64,000 bases of DNA from Spirochaetaceae bacterium (GTDB lineage: Bacteria > Spirochaetota > Spirochaetia > Treponematales > Treponemataceae), in contig JAGARR010000029.1 in NCBI GenBank assembly GCA_017622135.1, positions 1 through 64,000 of the forward strand, written 5' to 3'. Positions 33,410 through 41,274 of this stretch are shown piece by piece; position 1 is the stretch's first letter, and each line of letters starts with the position of its first letter. Below the pieces are notes generated by a model. That model was not told where the DNA came from, searched no databases, and was given only the letters and a program-made list of their open reading frames with translations. A program made the position numbers and the translations under genes.

Positions 33410-36142
33410 ATGAATCTTCCCCTGCTCCTACCAATCAGTGTTTCCACCGCCCTCTTGGTCCTCGTCGGCATAATCGTGACGAAAAGGAAGGCCAACAAAA
33501 AGAAATTGCAGGAGCAAGTTGAACAGTCCAAGCCTCTTCTTGAGCAAATCAACCAGTTCTTTACCGACTTTGCCCAAAGCAAAGACTCCTATATCAGCAA
33601 TACAGAGAAAAATTACTACAGGTCAAGTTGGGAGCCCCTGTTTTTGACCATCAGGAAGAAGAAATTCAACAAGGCAATTCCAAATTTCCAGCAAATGCAA
33701 TGCTTTATGGAATTTTTTGCGAATCTGGAGGCGGAGGTTGAAAATCATAATGCCCAGTTCGTCCAGTCTGAAATTGCAGCCCATGACAATTTCCTTTCCG
33801 ACATCGACGGCAAGTCCCTTGACACCCAGCAAAGAACAGTTGTTGTCACTGACGAGGACAATGTCCTGGTCCTTGCAGGGGCCGGAAGCGGAAAGACGCT
33901 GACTATTGCCGCCAAGGTAAAGTATCTCTGCCAGATAAAAAATATAAATCCAAAGGACATACTCCTGATTTCCTTTACCAACAAGTCCGCAGAAGAAATG
34001 ACCGAAAGGATTCAATCAAAACTAGGAATCCCGGTGGAAGCCTCCACATTCCATAAACTCGGACTTAATATCATAAAGGAATCCTTGCAATACCGCCCCA
34101 AGGTATTCGACGACCTCAATTCCTTTGTCCACGGCCTCTTCGAGGGAGACCTGCTGCAGCATCCTGACTTTGTACAATCACTCACAGAATACTTTGCATT
34201 TTATTTGGACATTCCAGAAGATATGTCCGCAAAACAATCTTTGGGAGAACTGTACGAAAAAGAAAAATCCTTGGATCTGGAAACATTGAAATCAAAGTAT
34301 GACAAAGAAAAATACATCGATACAATAAAGGATGAAAGAAAGGAGGGGCTCAAAACACTGAGAGACGAGCGGGTCAAAAGTCTTGAGGAAATAAAGATTG
34401 CAAACTTCCTGTTTACCCAGGGAGTAGAATACGAATACGAGCGGGACTATCCTTTTGAGTCCGACGACCCGCAACGAAAAAACTACCAACCAGACTTTTA
34501 TCTGCCAGAATACGACATCTATTTGGAGCACTTTGGCATCACGAGAGACAATACAGTGCCGTGGCTGTCTCCTGTCGAAGAAAAGAAGTACCTTGACGGA
34601 ATTGAGTGGAAAAGACAATTCCACCAGCAAAACGGCACAAAGCTCATTGAAACCTATTCGTACTATGTTTCCGAAGGAATCCTTTTTGAGCAGCTGGAAA
34701 GAATCCTCAAAGAGAATGCAATTCCCCTGCAACCGAGAGATTTCAACGACATCTTTGAAATCATCTACTCAAAAAAAAGCAACAAATATTTCTCCGACTT
34801 CATTTCCCTATGCTGCACCTTCATCTCACTTTTCAAGGCCCGCAGCTATGATATGGAGGAGCTGGACAGGATGATTCTGGCCTGCATCCAGCAAGACAAT
34901 AAATTTTTTGCCGCAAGGAACAGGATTTTTCTTTCAATCGTAAAATATGTTTTGTCTCAATACCAGCAATACTTGGAAGAAACCAAGAGCATTGACTTCT
35001 CAGACATGATTAATCTTGCAACAAAACAAGTTGAAAACGGATGTGAAATATACAATTATAAGTACATTATTGTTGATGAGTATCAGGACATCTCCTTGGC
35101 CAGATTCAGGCTATTGAAATCCATATTGAATAGAACGAAGGCAAGATTCCTTTGTGTTTGCGATGACTGGCAATCCATCTATCGGTTTGCAGGAAGCGAC
35201 ATAGCACTTTTTACCAAATTCGAGGAGTACCTAGGATTCACAAAACTCCTCAAAATAGAAAAAACCTACAGGAACTCGCAGCAATTGATAGACGAGGCAT
35301 CCCACTTTGTAACAAAAAATTCAAATCAACTGCAAAAAAGCTTGACATCAGACAAAGCATTGCGGTATCCGCTGGTCTTCTGGGGAATAGACAGCAATTT
35401 TTCGGAAGTCTTAAACCTTGTTCTAAAAAAAATCATCATGGACTTTGGGGCGGACAAGTCAATCCTTCTTTTGGGAAGAACGAACTATGATAGAAAACTG
35501 CTGGAGGGCTCTGGCCTCTTCCTGTTCAGGCGGGAACAGAGAGCCGAGAAAATTGTGTATCGGGAGTCTCCACAAACGCCAATATCCTTTTTGTCGGTTC
35601 ATAAGTCGAAAGGATTGGAAGCAGACAATGTAGTGTTGCTGAATTTCACAAACGACAGGCTCGGCTTCCCAAATCAAATTGCCGACGACAAGGTACTGGA
35701 TTTTGTTCTAACAGATGGCTGCACCTTCCCCTTTGAAGAGGAACGGCGCTTGTTCTATGTCGCAATCACCCGCACTAAAAACAGGACATTCATCCTTACG
35801 GAAAACAAAAATCCGTCCGTTTTCTTTAAGGAGTTCAAGCAGTCTGATTCCGTTTGCTTTGTCTCCATCAAAAGTGCAGAGGATAAGGGGCAAACCAAAT
35901 GTCCCCGATGCAAGACAGGAGACCTGCTTAAAGTCAGTAAAAACGGAAAAACTTTTGTCGGTTGCTCTAACTTTCCTCGTTGTGACTACACAATAAACGA
36001 TTCCAGCGTATTGGCCAATCCCAAAAAATGCCCCTCCTGCGGCGGCTTCCTTGTAAAACGCAGGGGAAAGAGCAATCATTGGTTTGTCGGATGCAGCAAC
36101 TACCCATACTGTACCCACACGGAGCAGTTGAATAAAATGTGA
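33410..36142 (+). CDS. Membrane-anchored UvrD-like helicase with PD-(D/E)XK segment and zinc ribbons (helicase 2)
   Basis: This 910-residue paralogue of helicase 1 has Walker A AGAGSGKTLT near residue 158, ISFTNKSAEEM, IIVDEYQDISLAR, DDWQSIYRFAG and HKSKGLEADNVV. At about 330-375 the internal PD-(D/E)XK pattern recurs as EEIKIANFL, QPDFYL and YLEHFGI. Two C-terminal zinc ribbons follow (CPRCKTG and CPSCGGF, each closed by GCSN-F/Y-P). Unlike helicase 1, it begins with a hydrophobic stretch (LLLPISVSTALLVLVGIIV) then lysines, a likely membrane anchor. The extended -10 lies 6 nt before the ATG. It may have formed a unit with the HNH gene. Confidence 0.82.
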   Translation: MNLPLLLPISVSTALLVLVGIIVTKRKANKKKLQEQVEQSKPLLEQINQFFTDFAQSKDSYISNTEKNYYRSSWEPLFLTIRKKKFNKAIPNFQQMQCFMEFFANLEAEVENHNAQFVQSEIAAHDNFLSDIDGKSLDTQQRTVVVTDEDNVLVLAGAGSGKTLTIAAKVKYLCQIKNINPKDILLISFTNKSAEEMTERIQSKLGIPVEASTFHKLGLNIIKESLQYRPKVFDDLNSFVHGLFEGDLLQHPDFVQSLTEYFAFYLDIPEDMSAKQSLGELYEKEKSLDLETLKSKYDKEKYIDTIKDERKEGLKTLRDERVKSLEEIKIANFLFTQGVEYEYERDYPFESDDPQRKNYQPDFYLPEYDIYLEHFGITRDNTVPWLSPVEEKKYLDGIEWKRQFHQQNGTKLIETYSYYVSEGILFEQLERILKENAIPLQPRDFNDIFEIIYSKKSNKYFSDFISLCCTFISLFKARSYDMEELDRMILACIQQDNKFFAARNRIFLSIVKYVLSQYQQYLEETKSIDFSDMINLATKQVENGCEIYNYKYIIVDEYQDISLARFRLLKSILNRTKARFLCVCDDWQSIYRFAGSDIALFTKFEEYLGFTKLLKIEKTYRNSQQLIDEASHFVTKNSNQLQKSLTSDKALRYPLVFWGIDSNFSEVLNLVLKKIIMDFGADKSILLLGRTNYDRKLLEGSGLFLFRREQRAEKIVYRESPQTPISFLSVHKSKGLEADNVVLLNFTNDRLGFPNQIADDKVLDFVLTDGCTFPFEEERRLFYVAITRTKNRTFILTENKNPSVFFKEFKQSDSVCFVSIKSAEDKGQTKCPRCKTGDLLKVSKNGKTFVGCSNFPRCDYTINDSSVLANPKKCPSCGGFLVKRRGKSNHWFVGCSNYPYCTHTEQLNKM

Positions 36143-36155
36143 CCTTCTTCCCACT

Positions 36156-36322
36156 CCCCTGCCGGGTCTTGGAGCCCGCCCCCACGCCCCACAAGGCCAT
36201 TCCACAATACCTAAAAACGTAGTATACTGTATCCAGAGGACAGGAGGAACTATGTCAACCATTGCATTCTCAGAGCTTGAAAACCAGATAGAGGCACTGC
36301 CGCTGTTCCAGATAGCCATTCT
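36156..36322 (+). repeat. Duplicated vapB promoter and 5' end, copy 1
   Basis: About 167 bp, from CCCCTGCCGGGTCTTGGAG to the 24th antitoxin codon, recur almost unchanged at 36885-37051, exactly 729 bp downstream. Both contain the TATACT -10, the AGGAGG site and the start of the antitoxin. Confidence 0.85.
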
Positions 36323-36461
36323 CAAAAAAAAGATTGACAACATATTGGAACAAAACACGGGGCAGCAGGACTTTGAATTTGACTCCTTGGTTCGTCATAC
36401 CGAACGGGCCGACTGTGCCGATGAATATGTGAGGACGCTGCGCGACAATGACAGATTCTAG
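36252..36461 (+). CDS. VapB-like antitoxin
   Basis: This 69-residue acidic protein begins MSTIAFSELENQIEALPLFQIAIL and overlaps the PIN-domain gene by 14 nt, the usual antitoxin-toxin layout. A strong AGGAGG ribosome site and a TATACT -10 precede it. The start resembles short antitoxins found with PIN toxins in Treponema; the DNA-binding type is not evident. A truncated copy of this gene follows the toxin. Confidence 0.7.
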   Translation: MSTIAFSELENQIEALPLFQIAILKKKIDNILEQNTGQQDFEFDSLVRHTERADCADEYVRTLRDNDRF

Positions 36462-36876
36462 AATATACGTCGATACCGCCCCCTTCATTTATTTCCTTGA
36501 AAAAAGCGCCCTCTACTTTGATGTGGCAAGAAGCTTCTTCATTGATTGCAAGAATCAAAGCTTCAAGCTGTTCACATCCACTGTAACGATTGAGGAATTC
36601 TGCGTTTATCCCCTTTCCCATAATGACAGACAGGCAATTGTAAATTTTGAAACCTTCTTGAATGGCATGAATATTAATGTAGTGCCAGTTGACAAAAGCA
36701 TTGCATTGAAGGCCGCCGAAATCAGAGCAAAGTACACTGGATTCAAGGCACTGGATGCCATTCATCTTGCAACTGCCACACTCACAAATTGCGATGCATT
36801 CATCACAAACGACAAGCAGCTACTCCAAATGAAGGAAATCCCTGTTCATTCCATGGATATGCTTAAAAAGAAGTGA
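36448..36876 (+). CDS. PIN-domain ribonuclease toxin (VapC-like)
   Basis: This 142-residue PIN protein has the acidic active-site residues in order: Asp9 in YVDTAPFIYFLE, Glu49/50 in TIEEF, Asp103 in ALDAIHLATA and Asp122 in FITNDKQL. PIN toxins cleave specific RNAs when released from the antitoxin. Length is normal and the frame is intact. It is coupled to the antitoxin gene by a 14-nt overlap. Confidence 0.88.
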   Translation: MTDSRIYVDTAPFIYFLEKSALYFDVARSFFIDCKNQSFKLFTSTVTIEEFCVYPLSHNDRQAIVNFETFLNGMNINVVPVDKSIALKAAEIRAKYTGFKALDAIHLATATLTNCDAFITNDKQLLQMKEIPVHSMDMLKKK

Positions 36877-36884
36877 TCACCCCG

Positions 36885-37051
36885 CCCCTGCCGGGTCTTG
36901 GAGCCCGCACGCCTGCCCAGCAAGGCCATTCCACAATACCTAAAAACGTAGTATACTGTATCCAGAGGACAGGAGGAACTATGTCAACCATTGCATTCTC
37001 AGAGCTTGAAAACCAAATAGAGGCACTGCCACTGTTCCAGATAGCCATTCT
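36885..37051 (+). repeat. Duplicated vapB promoter and 5' end, copy 2
   Basis: Near-identical copy of 36156-36322. It supplies a second promoter and ribosome site downstream of the toxin and ends abruptly within the antitoxin coding sequence. Confidence 0.85.
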
Positions 37052-37079
37052 GAGGAATAGTGCGAATAGTTTTGTCTGA
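36981..37079 (+). pseudogene. Truncated second antitoxin gene
   Basis: The first 24 codons equal those of the antitoxin at 36252. After the breakpoint at 37051 the frame reads RNSANSFV and stops, giving 32 residues. The copy retains a good promoter and ribosome site, so it now mainly drives the downstream hypothetical gene. Confidence 0.75.
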
Positions 37080-37090
37080 GGTAGAGGAAT

Positions 37091-37615
37091 ATGGACAACA
37101 AAGCGAATATGGATGACTGGACATGGGAGGAAAATAGTGTCCTAAACAATATTTCCGTGCATACTGCACCAAAGGAAATCTTCCATGCAGTATGCAATGA
37201 GCTGGGAAGATATTTTACATTGCATGGTGTGAAATACACTAAATCCAGGCCAAGGTTGAAATGGAAGGGCAATAAACTACGATGTGAGATGGGATTTTGG
37301 TCATCACATAGTAATATACGAGGAAATTGGGTGAACCTCATGATTGTAACCAGCGTATTTGCCCTTGATGACAAGGCCATGGAACGAAAGGGAATCTTGA
37401 ACTATGCTCCCAGAGCTAAGAATTTCAACGTATATAAAATAGATTTAAAGTTGTTCGCAGAAATAATTCAATATATAGAAGATACTTTTGAATTGGTAAG
37501 GTCTTTTGAGACCAAGGAAGGACTGGACAAGTATCTTGCACAGACTGATAACAGGAAGATGATTGACGAAAACCCTAACAATAAGATTTACTATGATTCT
37601 TTGAAAGGTGAATGA
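37091..37615 (+). CDS. Conserved-looking hypothetical protein behind the duplicated promoter
   Basis: This 174-residue protein is soluble, with many aromatic and basic residues (KYTKSRPRLKWKGNKL, GFWSSHSNIRGNWVNLMI). It has a compact alpha/beta look but no motif I recognise. GAGG precedes the ATG, and the truncated antitoxin copy ends 11 nt upstream, so the duplicated vapB promoter can drive it. It may be an immunity or accessory protein. The function is unknown. Confidence 0.6.
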   Translation: MDNKANMDDWTWEENSVLNNISVHTAPKEIFHAVCNELGRYFTLHGVKYTKSRPRLKWKGNKLRCEMGFWSSHSNIRGNWVNLMIVTSVFALDDKAMERKGILNYAPRAKNFNVYKIDLKLFAEIIQYIEDTFELVRSFETKEGLDKYLAQTDNRKMIDENPNNKIYYDSLKGE

Positions 37616-37667
37616 TGAGAGGCAAGCGGCAGTGGTACCGCTTGTCCCCGCAGCTCTACTGCCCACC

Positions 37668-38735
37668 TCATGGCCTACAGATTCCGCAGGGCTCGTAGTC
37701 CTGGTCCAGCAGGTGCTGGCGGCTGTAGTCCGCATCCTTTCTGTTGGCATCCTTGATGCGCTTTGCTGCGGAGCAGGTGGGCAGATGGAATTTCTTGGAG
37801 CTGGTGTTCAGGATGTAGGAGGCCGGTGCGGGAACCGACGTGCGGGCCTCCCTTCCGGCAGCCTGCTTTCCTGCCGCTGTCTCGGCAACCGTCCCGGCGG
37901 CATTGCGCTCAACGGAAAAGGACAGCTCCGTGCCATCGCTCCTGGCCACCACATGACCATGCCAATCCGTCCTAAACACCGCAGCCTCGGCATCCTCCAG
38001 ACGGCCTAAAACCTCCTCGGTGGGATGGCCGTAGCTATTGTCCCGTCCCACTGAGATGACCGCATATTCCGGCAGGGCCGAGCGCAAAAACCGATAGCCG
38101 GAGGAATCTCTGCTGCCGTGATGGGCCACCTTCAGCACCGTGCAGTCGGGAACCATGCCGGCATCCAGCAGGCTGTCCTCGCCGTCCCGCTCCAGGTCTC
38201 CGGTCAGCAGGAAGGAGACCGAACCATACTCCACGTGCAGCACCAGGGAATTGTTGTTCACCTCGCTGTCACGCACCAGCGGTCCCAGCACCCGGACGGT
38301 GGCACCTCCCAAGGAAAGACTTGCCCCTGCCTCCAGCACCTCCAGCTCCACGTCCTGCATGGAAAGATAGTCCACATAATCCTGGAAGGCGTCGCTGTCG
38401 TAGTGCCGGTAGGAGCTGAACCCTCGTTCCACCGTGGCATAGTTCAGTGCGCCGGGAAGTCCGCCCACGTGGTCCTCATGGGGATGACTGTTCACCAGAT
38501 ACTTGATCCGCCTGATGCGGTGGCGTTTCAGGTAGGCGTAGATGAGCGACGAGTCCGCCCCGTTGCCTCCGTCCACCAGCATATTCTCCCCGTCGCACTC
38601 CACCAGGATGGCGTCCGCCTGTCCCACATCGATAAAATGCACGACAATGTCACCGAACAAGAGGGGACACGAGGCCGCCCACATCAAAAGAAGCAGTCCA
38701 CACCGCACCATGCTCCGCTTCAGCCAAGAAGTCAT
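37668..38735 (-). CDS. Secreted ComEC-like metallo-beta-lactamase-fold hydrolase
   Basis: This 355-residue protein begins with a signal peptide (LLLLMWAASCPLLFG) and has the metal-binding HPHEDHVGG motif near residue 84, preceded by the HFIDVGQADAILVE strand typical of the ComEC/Rec2 C-terminal hydrolase family. LLTGDLE and KVAHHGSRDSSG complete the active site. After a low-complexity Ala/Gly linker, a C-terminal module contains FHLPTCSAAKRI and YEPCGICRP, an Ada-like metal-binding domain also found on secreted nucleases. It could be a periplasmic or extracellular nucleic-acid hydrolase. Confidence 0.8.
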   Translation of the reverse strand: MTSWLKRSMVRCGLLLLMWAASCPLLFGDIVVHFIDVGQADAILVECDGENMLVDGGNGADSSLIYAYLKRHRIRRIKYLVNSHPHEDHVGGLPGALNYATVERGFSSYRHYDSDAFQDYVDYLSMQDVELEVLEAGASLSLGGATVRVLGPLVRDSEVNNNSLVLHVEYGSVSFLLTGDLERDGEDSLLDAGMVPDCTVLKVAHHGSRDSSGYRFLRSALPEYAVISVGRDNSYGHPTEEVLGRLEDAEAAVFRTDWHGHVVARSDGTELSFSVERNAAGTVAETAAGKQAAGREARTSVPAPASYILNTSSKKFHLPTCSAAKRIKDANRKDADYSRQHLLDQDYEPCGICRP

Positions 38736-38805
38736 CCGACACCTCCAGATTGCCCATTATATACCCAAAGGCAGGGGGCAACAAGTGCCAGAAGGCAAAA
38801 GCCGG

Positions 38806-38834
38806 TTGACACTAACGCCGATTTCCTGTATAGT
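38806..38834 (+). promoter_or_regulatory. Promoter of tRNA-Val
   Basis: TTGACA (38806-38811) and TATAGT (38829-38834) are exactly 17 nt apart and lie 11 nt before the tRNA 5' end. Confidence 0.85.
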
Positions 38835-38845
38835 AACTGCGTTAC

Positions 38846-38918
38846 GGACGATTAGCTCAGTTGGGAGAGCGTCTGGGTCACAACCAGAATGTCAGCGGTT
38901 CGAGCCCGTTATCGTCCA
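38846..38918 (+). tRNA. tRNA-Val (anticodon CAC)
   Basis: A 73-nt cloverleaf: acceptor GGACGAT pairs with ATCGTCC, D stem GCTC/GAGC, anticodon stem TCTGG/CCAGA with loop GTCACAA (anticodon CAC), and a TTCGAGC T-loop. No CCA is encoded. A promoter and a terminator flank it, so it is a single-gene unit. Confidence 0.92.
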
Positions 38919-38921
38919 TAA

Positions 38922-38950
38922 GGCCGGGTCACAAAGCCCGGTCTTTTTTT
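38922..38950 (+). terminator. Rho-independent terminator of tRNA-Val
   Basis: Stem GGCCGGG/CCCGGTC with an 8-nt loop, then a run of T residues. Confidence 0.9.
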
Positions 38951-39101
38951 GTCCTGCAGATTTTCCACCTCCTTCTGTTTTAGAATAAGAAAGTATGCTA
39001 AAATCAAAGTATGTTACCTTGAATGATATGATGTACATAAACCTCTATGTTGGTATTAGGGCAGGGTTTTGAGAAGGTAATTTGCAGGAGGGTCTATTAT
39101 T

Positions 39102-41018
39102 ATGGAAGAAAATAAGAAAAAAATCAGTATGGCCAAAGCCTTTCGTTTTCCGTGGATGGCTATGATTCGGTTTTCTGCCCTCTACCTTTTGGCTCTGGTG
39201 GTAATCCATTGCCTTGTGTACTGGGTGGCTCAAGATGGGTATGCTTCCTATTTGACAACGGTGCTCTTGTTCTTCTTTCCCATCTGCCTCTACTCCTGTT
39301 GTCGGGTAACGCTCCGCAAGCAGCATTTTTTAACTGGTTGCCAAACTCCTCCCCAAGGCTTTTGGAACACCTTTTACTATAACTTTCATAGAAAGCGGGT
39401 GGCAGCCTACAGCTTTCATGGGATTGTAGCCTTTGCCCTGGCCCTGGTTCTGCCAGTGTATCTTTCCATTATTTCCCGTTCTGAATATGTGGCTCTTATG
39501 GTATTGTTGCCTGTGGTGGTACTTTCCATGGCCGGAATTAGAAATTATTTTAGGAAGAACCCCTTTGGAGATGTAAACCACCCCGCAAAAAATGAACAGA
39601 TTGTGATGGTCTTTTCTGGCATTATCTTTTTTCTCTGTACTGTACTTTACGGTCTCATTCTCTTCTACCTTTCCAACAACGTGGCAACCCTTTCCTTTAA
39701 CCAGCCTCTGCTCGGTTCGGAAAATCCTTTTCAGCAAAACCAGCTGGCAGGTCTCTTTGCCACAGTTTTGAATAATTTTGATGCAATTATCCAGTCTATT
39801 TTAGGAAGCGATGCAGCTCATGGGGTGGTTTTTCCTGTCTATATGGTGGTGGCAGTAATTCTTTTGAGCGGGGGCTTTGCCTTTTATGCCTTGACCTGCA
39901 TCCTCCGCTGCCTCTACCTTGACCACAAGCGCATTATCTCTGTTGCCGTTCCTGTGGAAAAACTGGTGGAAATACAGGGAAAGGAACCTGTTTCCCTCCG
40001 TCACCTTTCCAAGCGGGTAGCCATAGTCCTTTGCATCTTCCTTGTAATTGTGGCTGTTGGAATTTTCTTTGGAACAAGGTTTCTTTTGGGTCGCCCAGAC
40101 CTTGTCCGTGCAGTGGAAGACAAGACCACCATGGTGACAGAAGCCATTGATGGAACCCTGTACAGGGTGGGAACGGCACAGCAGCTGGAAAGCTTTTCTG
40201 CAACGGTGCAGGCCCAGACCAGGGAAGAAATGATTCCCCTCATCAACCAGTATTTTGACACTATGGAAGGCAATGTTGATGCCTACCTGGACAAATATTA
40301 TAGCCTGAGCAGTGAGTACCTGCGCCTGTGGAATATGATTAAGGACGGGGTAAACCAGGCCTTGTCAAAGCTCACTGATACGGCGGAGGCAGCGGCACTG
40401 GATGCGGTAAACACCAGCACAGGGCAATATATGGACCAGCTGCTGGAGGAAAATCTTATGCCAAAGCAAGATTTAGAAGCGGAGCTTACCCAGATTTCTG
40501 CTGCAGCCCAACAGAAATGGCAGCAGGGCATGGATTTAATTCGGGAAGAAAACAAAATTACCCACAGGAATGGAATGTACCAGACCACCATGTCCACCAG
40601 TTTGAGCGACATTATGACGAAGGTTGACCCCAATTTTTCTCAAACCGCTTCCACTCGCTGGATTACTTCTGGGGTGGTGGGGGTGACAGCTGGTCTTTTA
40701 ACCCGTAAGATTACCAAGGAACTGGTGGAAAAGCTCGGTGGAAAGGTTTCCCAGAAGCTTGCAAAAAAGGTTATTACTGAAACTGGAGAAAAGGTTTTGA
40801 AAAAAAGCCTTGTTGGAACTGCCATAGGGAGCATTGCCCCAGGGGTTGGAAACGTAATCGGCTTTATTGCAGGGACTGGAATTGGGGTGCTCACGGATTT
40901 TACTGGGCTAAAACTGGAGGAACAGGTTAACCGAGCCAAGTACCGGGAGGAAATCTTGCAAACAATCCAAGAGCAGCGGCAGGAATACCTGGACTTGGTT
41001 ACAGTGGAAAGCCAGTAA
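39102..41018 (+). CDS. Multi-pass membrane protein of unknown function
   Basis: This 638-residue protein has about six predicted membrane helices in residues 20-270 and another near 305-330, then a helical, charged region of about 200 residues. A C-terminal glycine-rich hydrophobic stretch follows (SLVGTAIGSIAPGVGNVIGF). The architecture suggests a membrane anchor with a periplasmic or cytoplasmic helical domain, but I recognise no family. A GGAGG site precedes the ATG and a terminator follows, so it is probably monocistronic. Confidence 0.7.
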   Translation: MEENKKKISMAKAFRFPWMAMIRFSALYLLALVVIHCLVYWVAQDGYASYLTTVLLFFFPICLYSCCRVTLRKQHFLTGCQTPPQGFWNTFYYNFHRKRVAAYSFHGIVAFALALVLPVYLSIISRSEYVALMVLLPVVVLSMAGIRNYFRKNPFGDVNHPAKNEQIVMVFSGIIFFLCTVLYGLILFYLSNNVATLSFNQPLLGSENPFQQNQLAGLFATVLNNFDAIIQSILGSDAAHGVVFPVYMVVAVILLSGGFAFYALTCILRCLYLDHKRIISVAVPVEKLVEIQGKEPVSLRHLSKRVAIVLCIFLVIVAVGIFFGTRFLLGRPDLVRAVEDKTTMVTEAIDGTLYRVGTAQQLESFSATVQAQTREEMIPLINQYFDTMEGNVDAYLDKYYSLSSEYLRLWNMIKDGVNQALSKLTDTAEAAALDAVNTSTGQYMDQLLEENLMPKQDLEAELTQISAAAQQKWQQGMDLIREENKITHRNGMYQTTMSTSLSDIMTKVDPNFSQTASTRWITSGVVGVTAGLLTRKITKELVEKLGGKVSQKLAKKVITETGEKVLKKSLVGTAIGSIAPGVGNVIGFIAGTGIGVLTDFTGLKLEEQVNRAKYREEILQTIQEQRQEYLDLVTVESQ

Positions 41019-41125
41019 GGGAAAGGCGCAAGTCAACAGCAACAGGGGGACAAGCAAAGTGATGAAAAACCATCCTTTCAGGCAAAACCAGTAGCTCAAA
41101 AACGCAACTCATAAATAATTTATAC

Positions 41126-41160
41126 AAGGGGCAGTTTCACAACAGCCCCTTTTTATTTTA
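41126..41160 (+). terminator. Rho-independent terminator of the membrane protein gene
   Basis: Stem AAGGGGC/GCCCCTT with a 12-nt loop, followed by T-rich sequence. Confidence 0.8.
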
Positions 41161-41227
41161 AGAGACTTATCTCATAACTGGAAACTACCTCAGAAGCGAG
41201 CGGGGATTTTTTGACCAGCCTTTTTTC

Positions 41228-41256
41228 TTGATTGATTTTTTTTCATACAGTACAAT
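41228..41256 (+). promoter_or_regulatory. Promoter of the phosphohexomutase gene
   Basis: TTGATT and TACAAT separated by 17 nt, 18 nt upstream of the start codon; AGGAGG lies between. Confidence 0.7.
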
Positions 41257-41274
41257 GAGGCCAGGAGGTACACA

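Noticed and set aside
36885-37051. Insertion sequence end
   Set aside because: The duplicated block has no terminal inverted repeats or transposase; it is a simple segmental duplication of the vapB 5' region.
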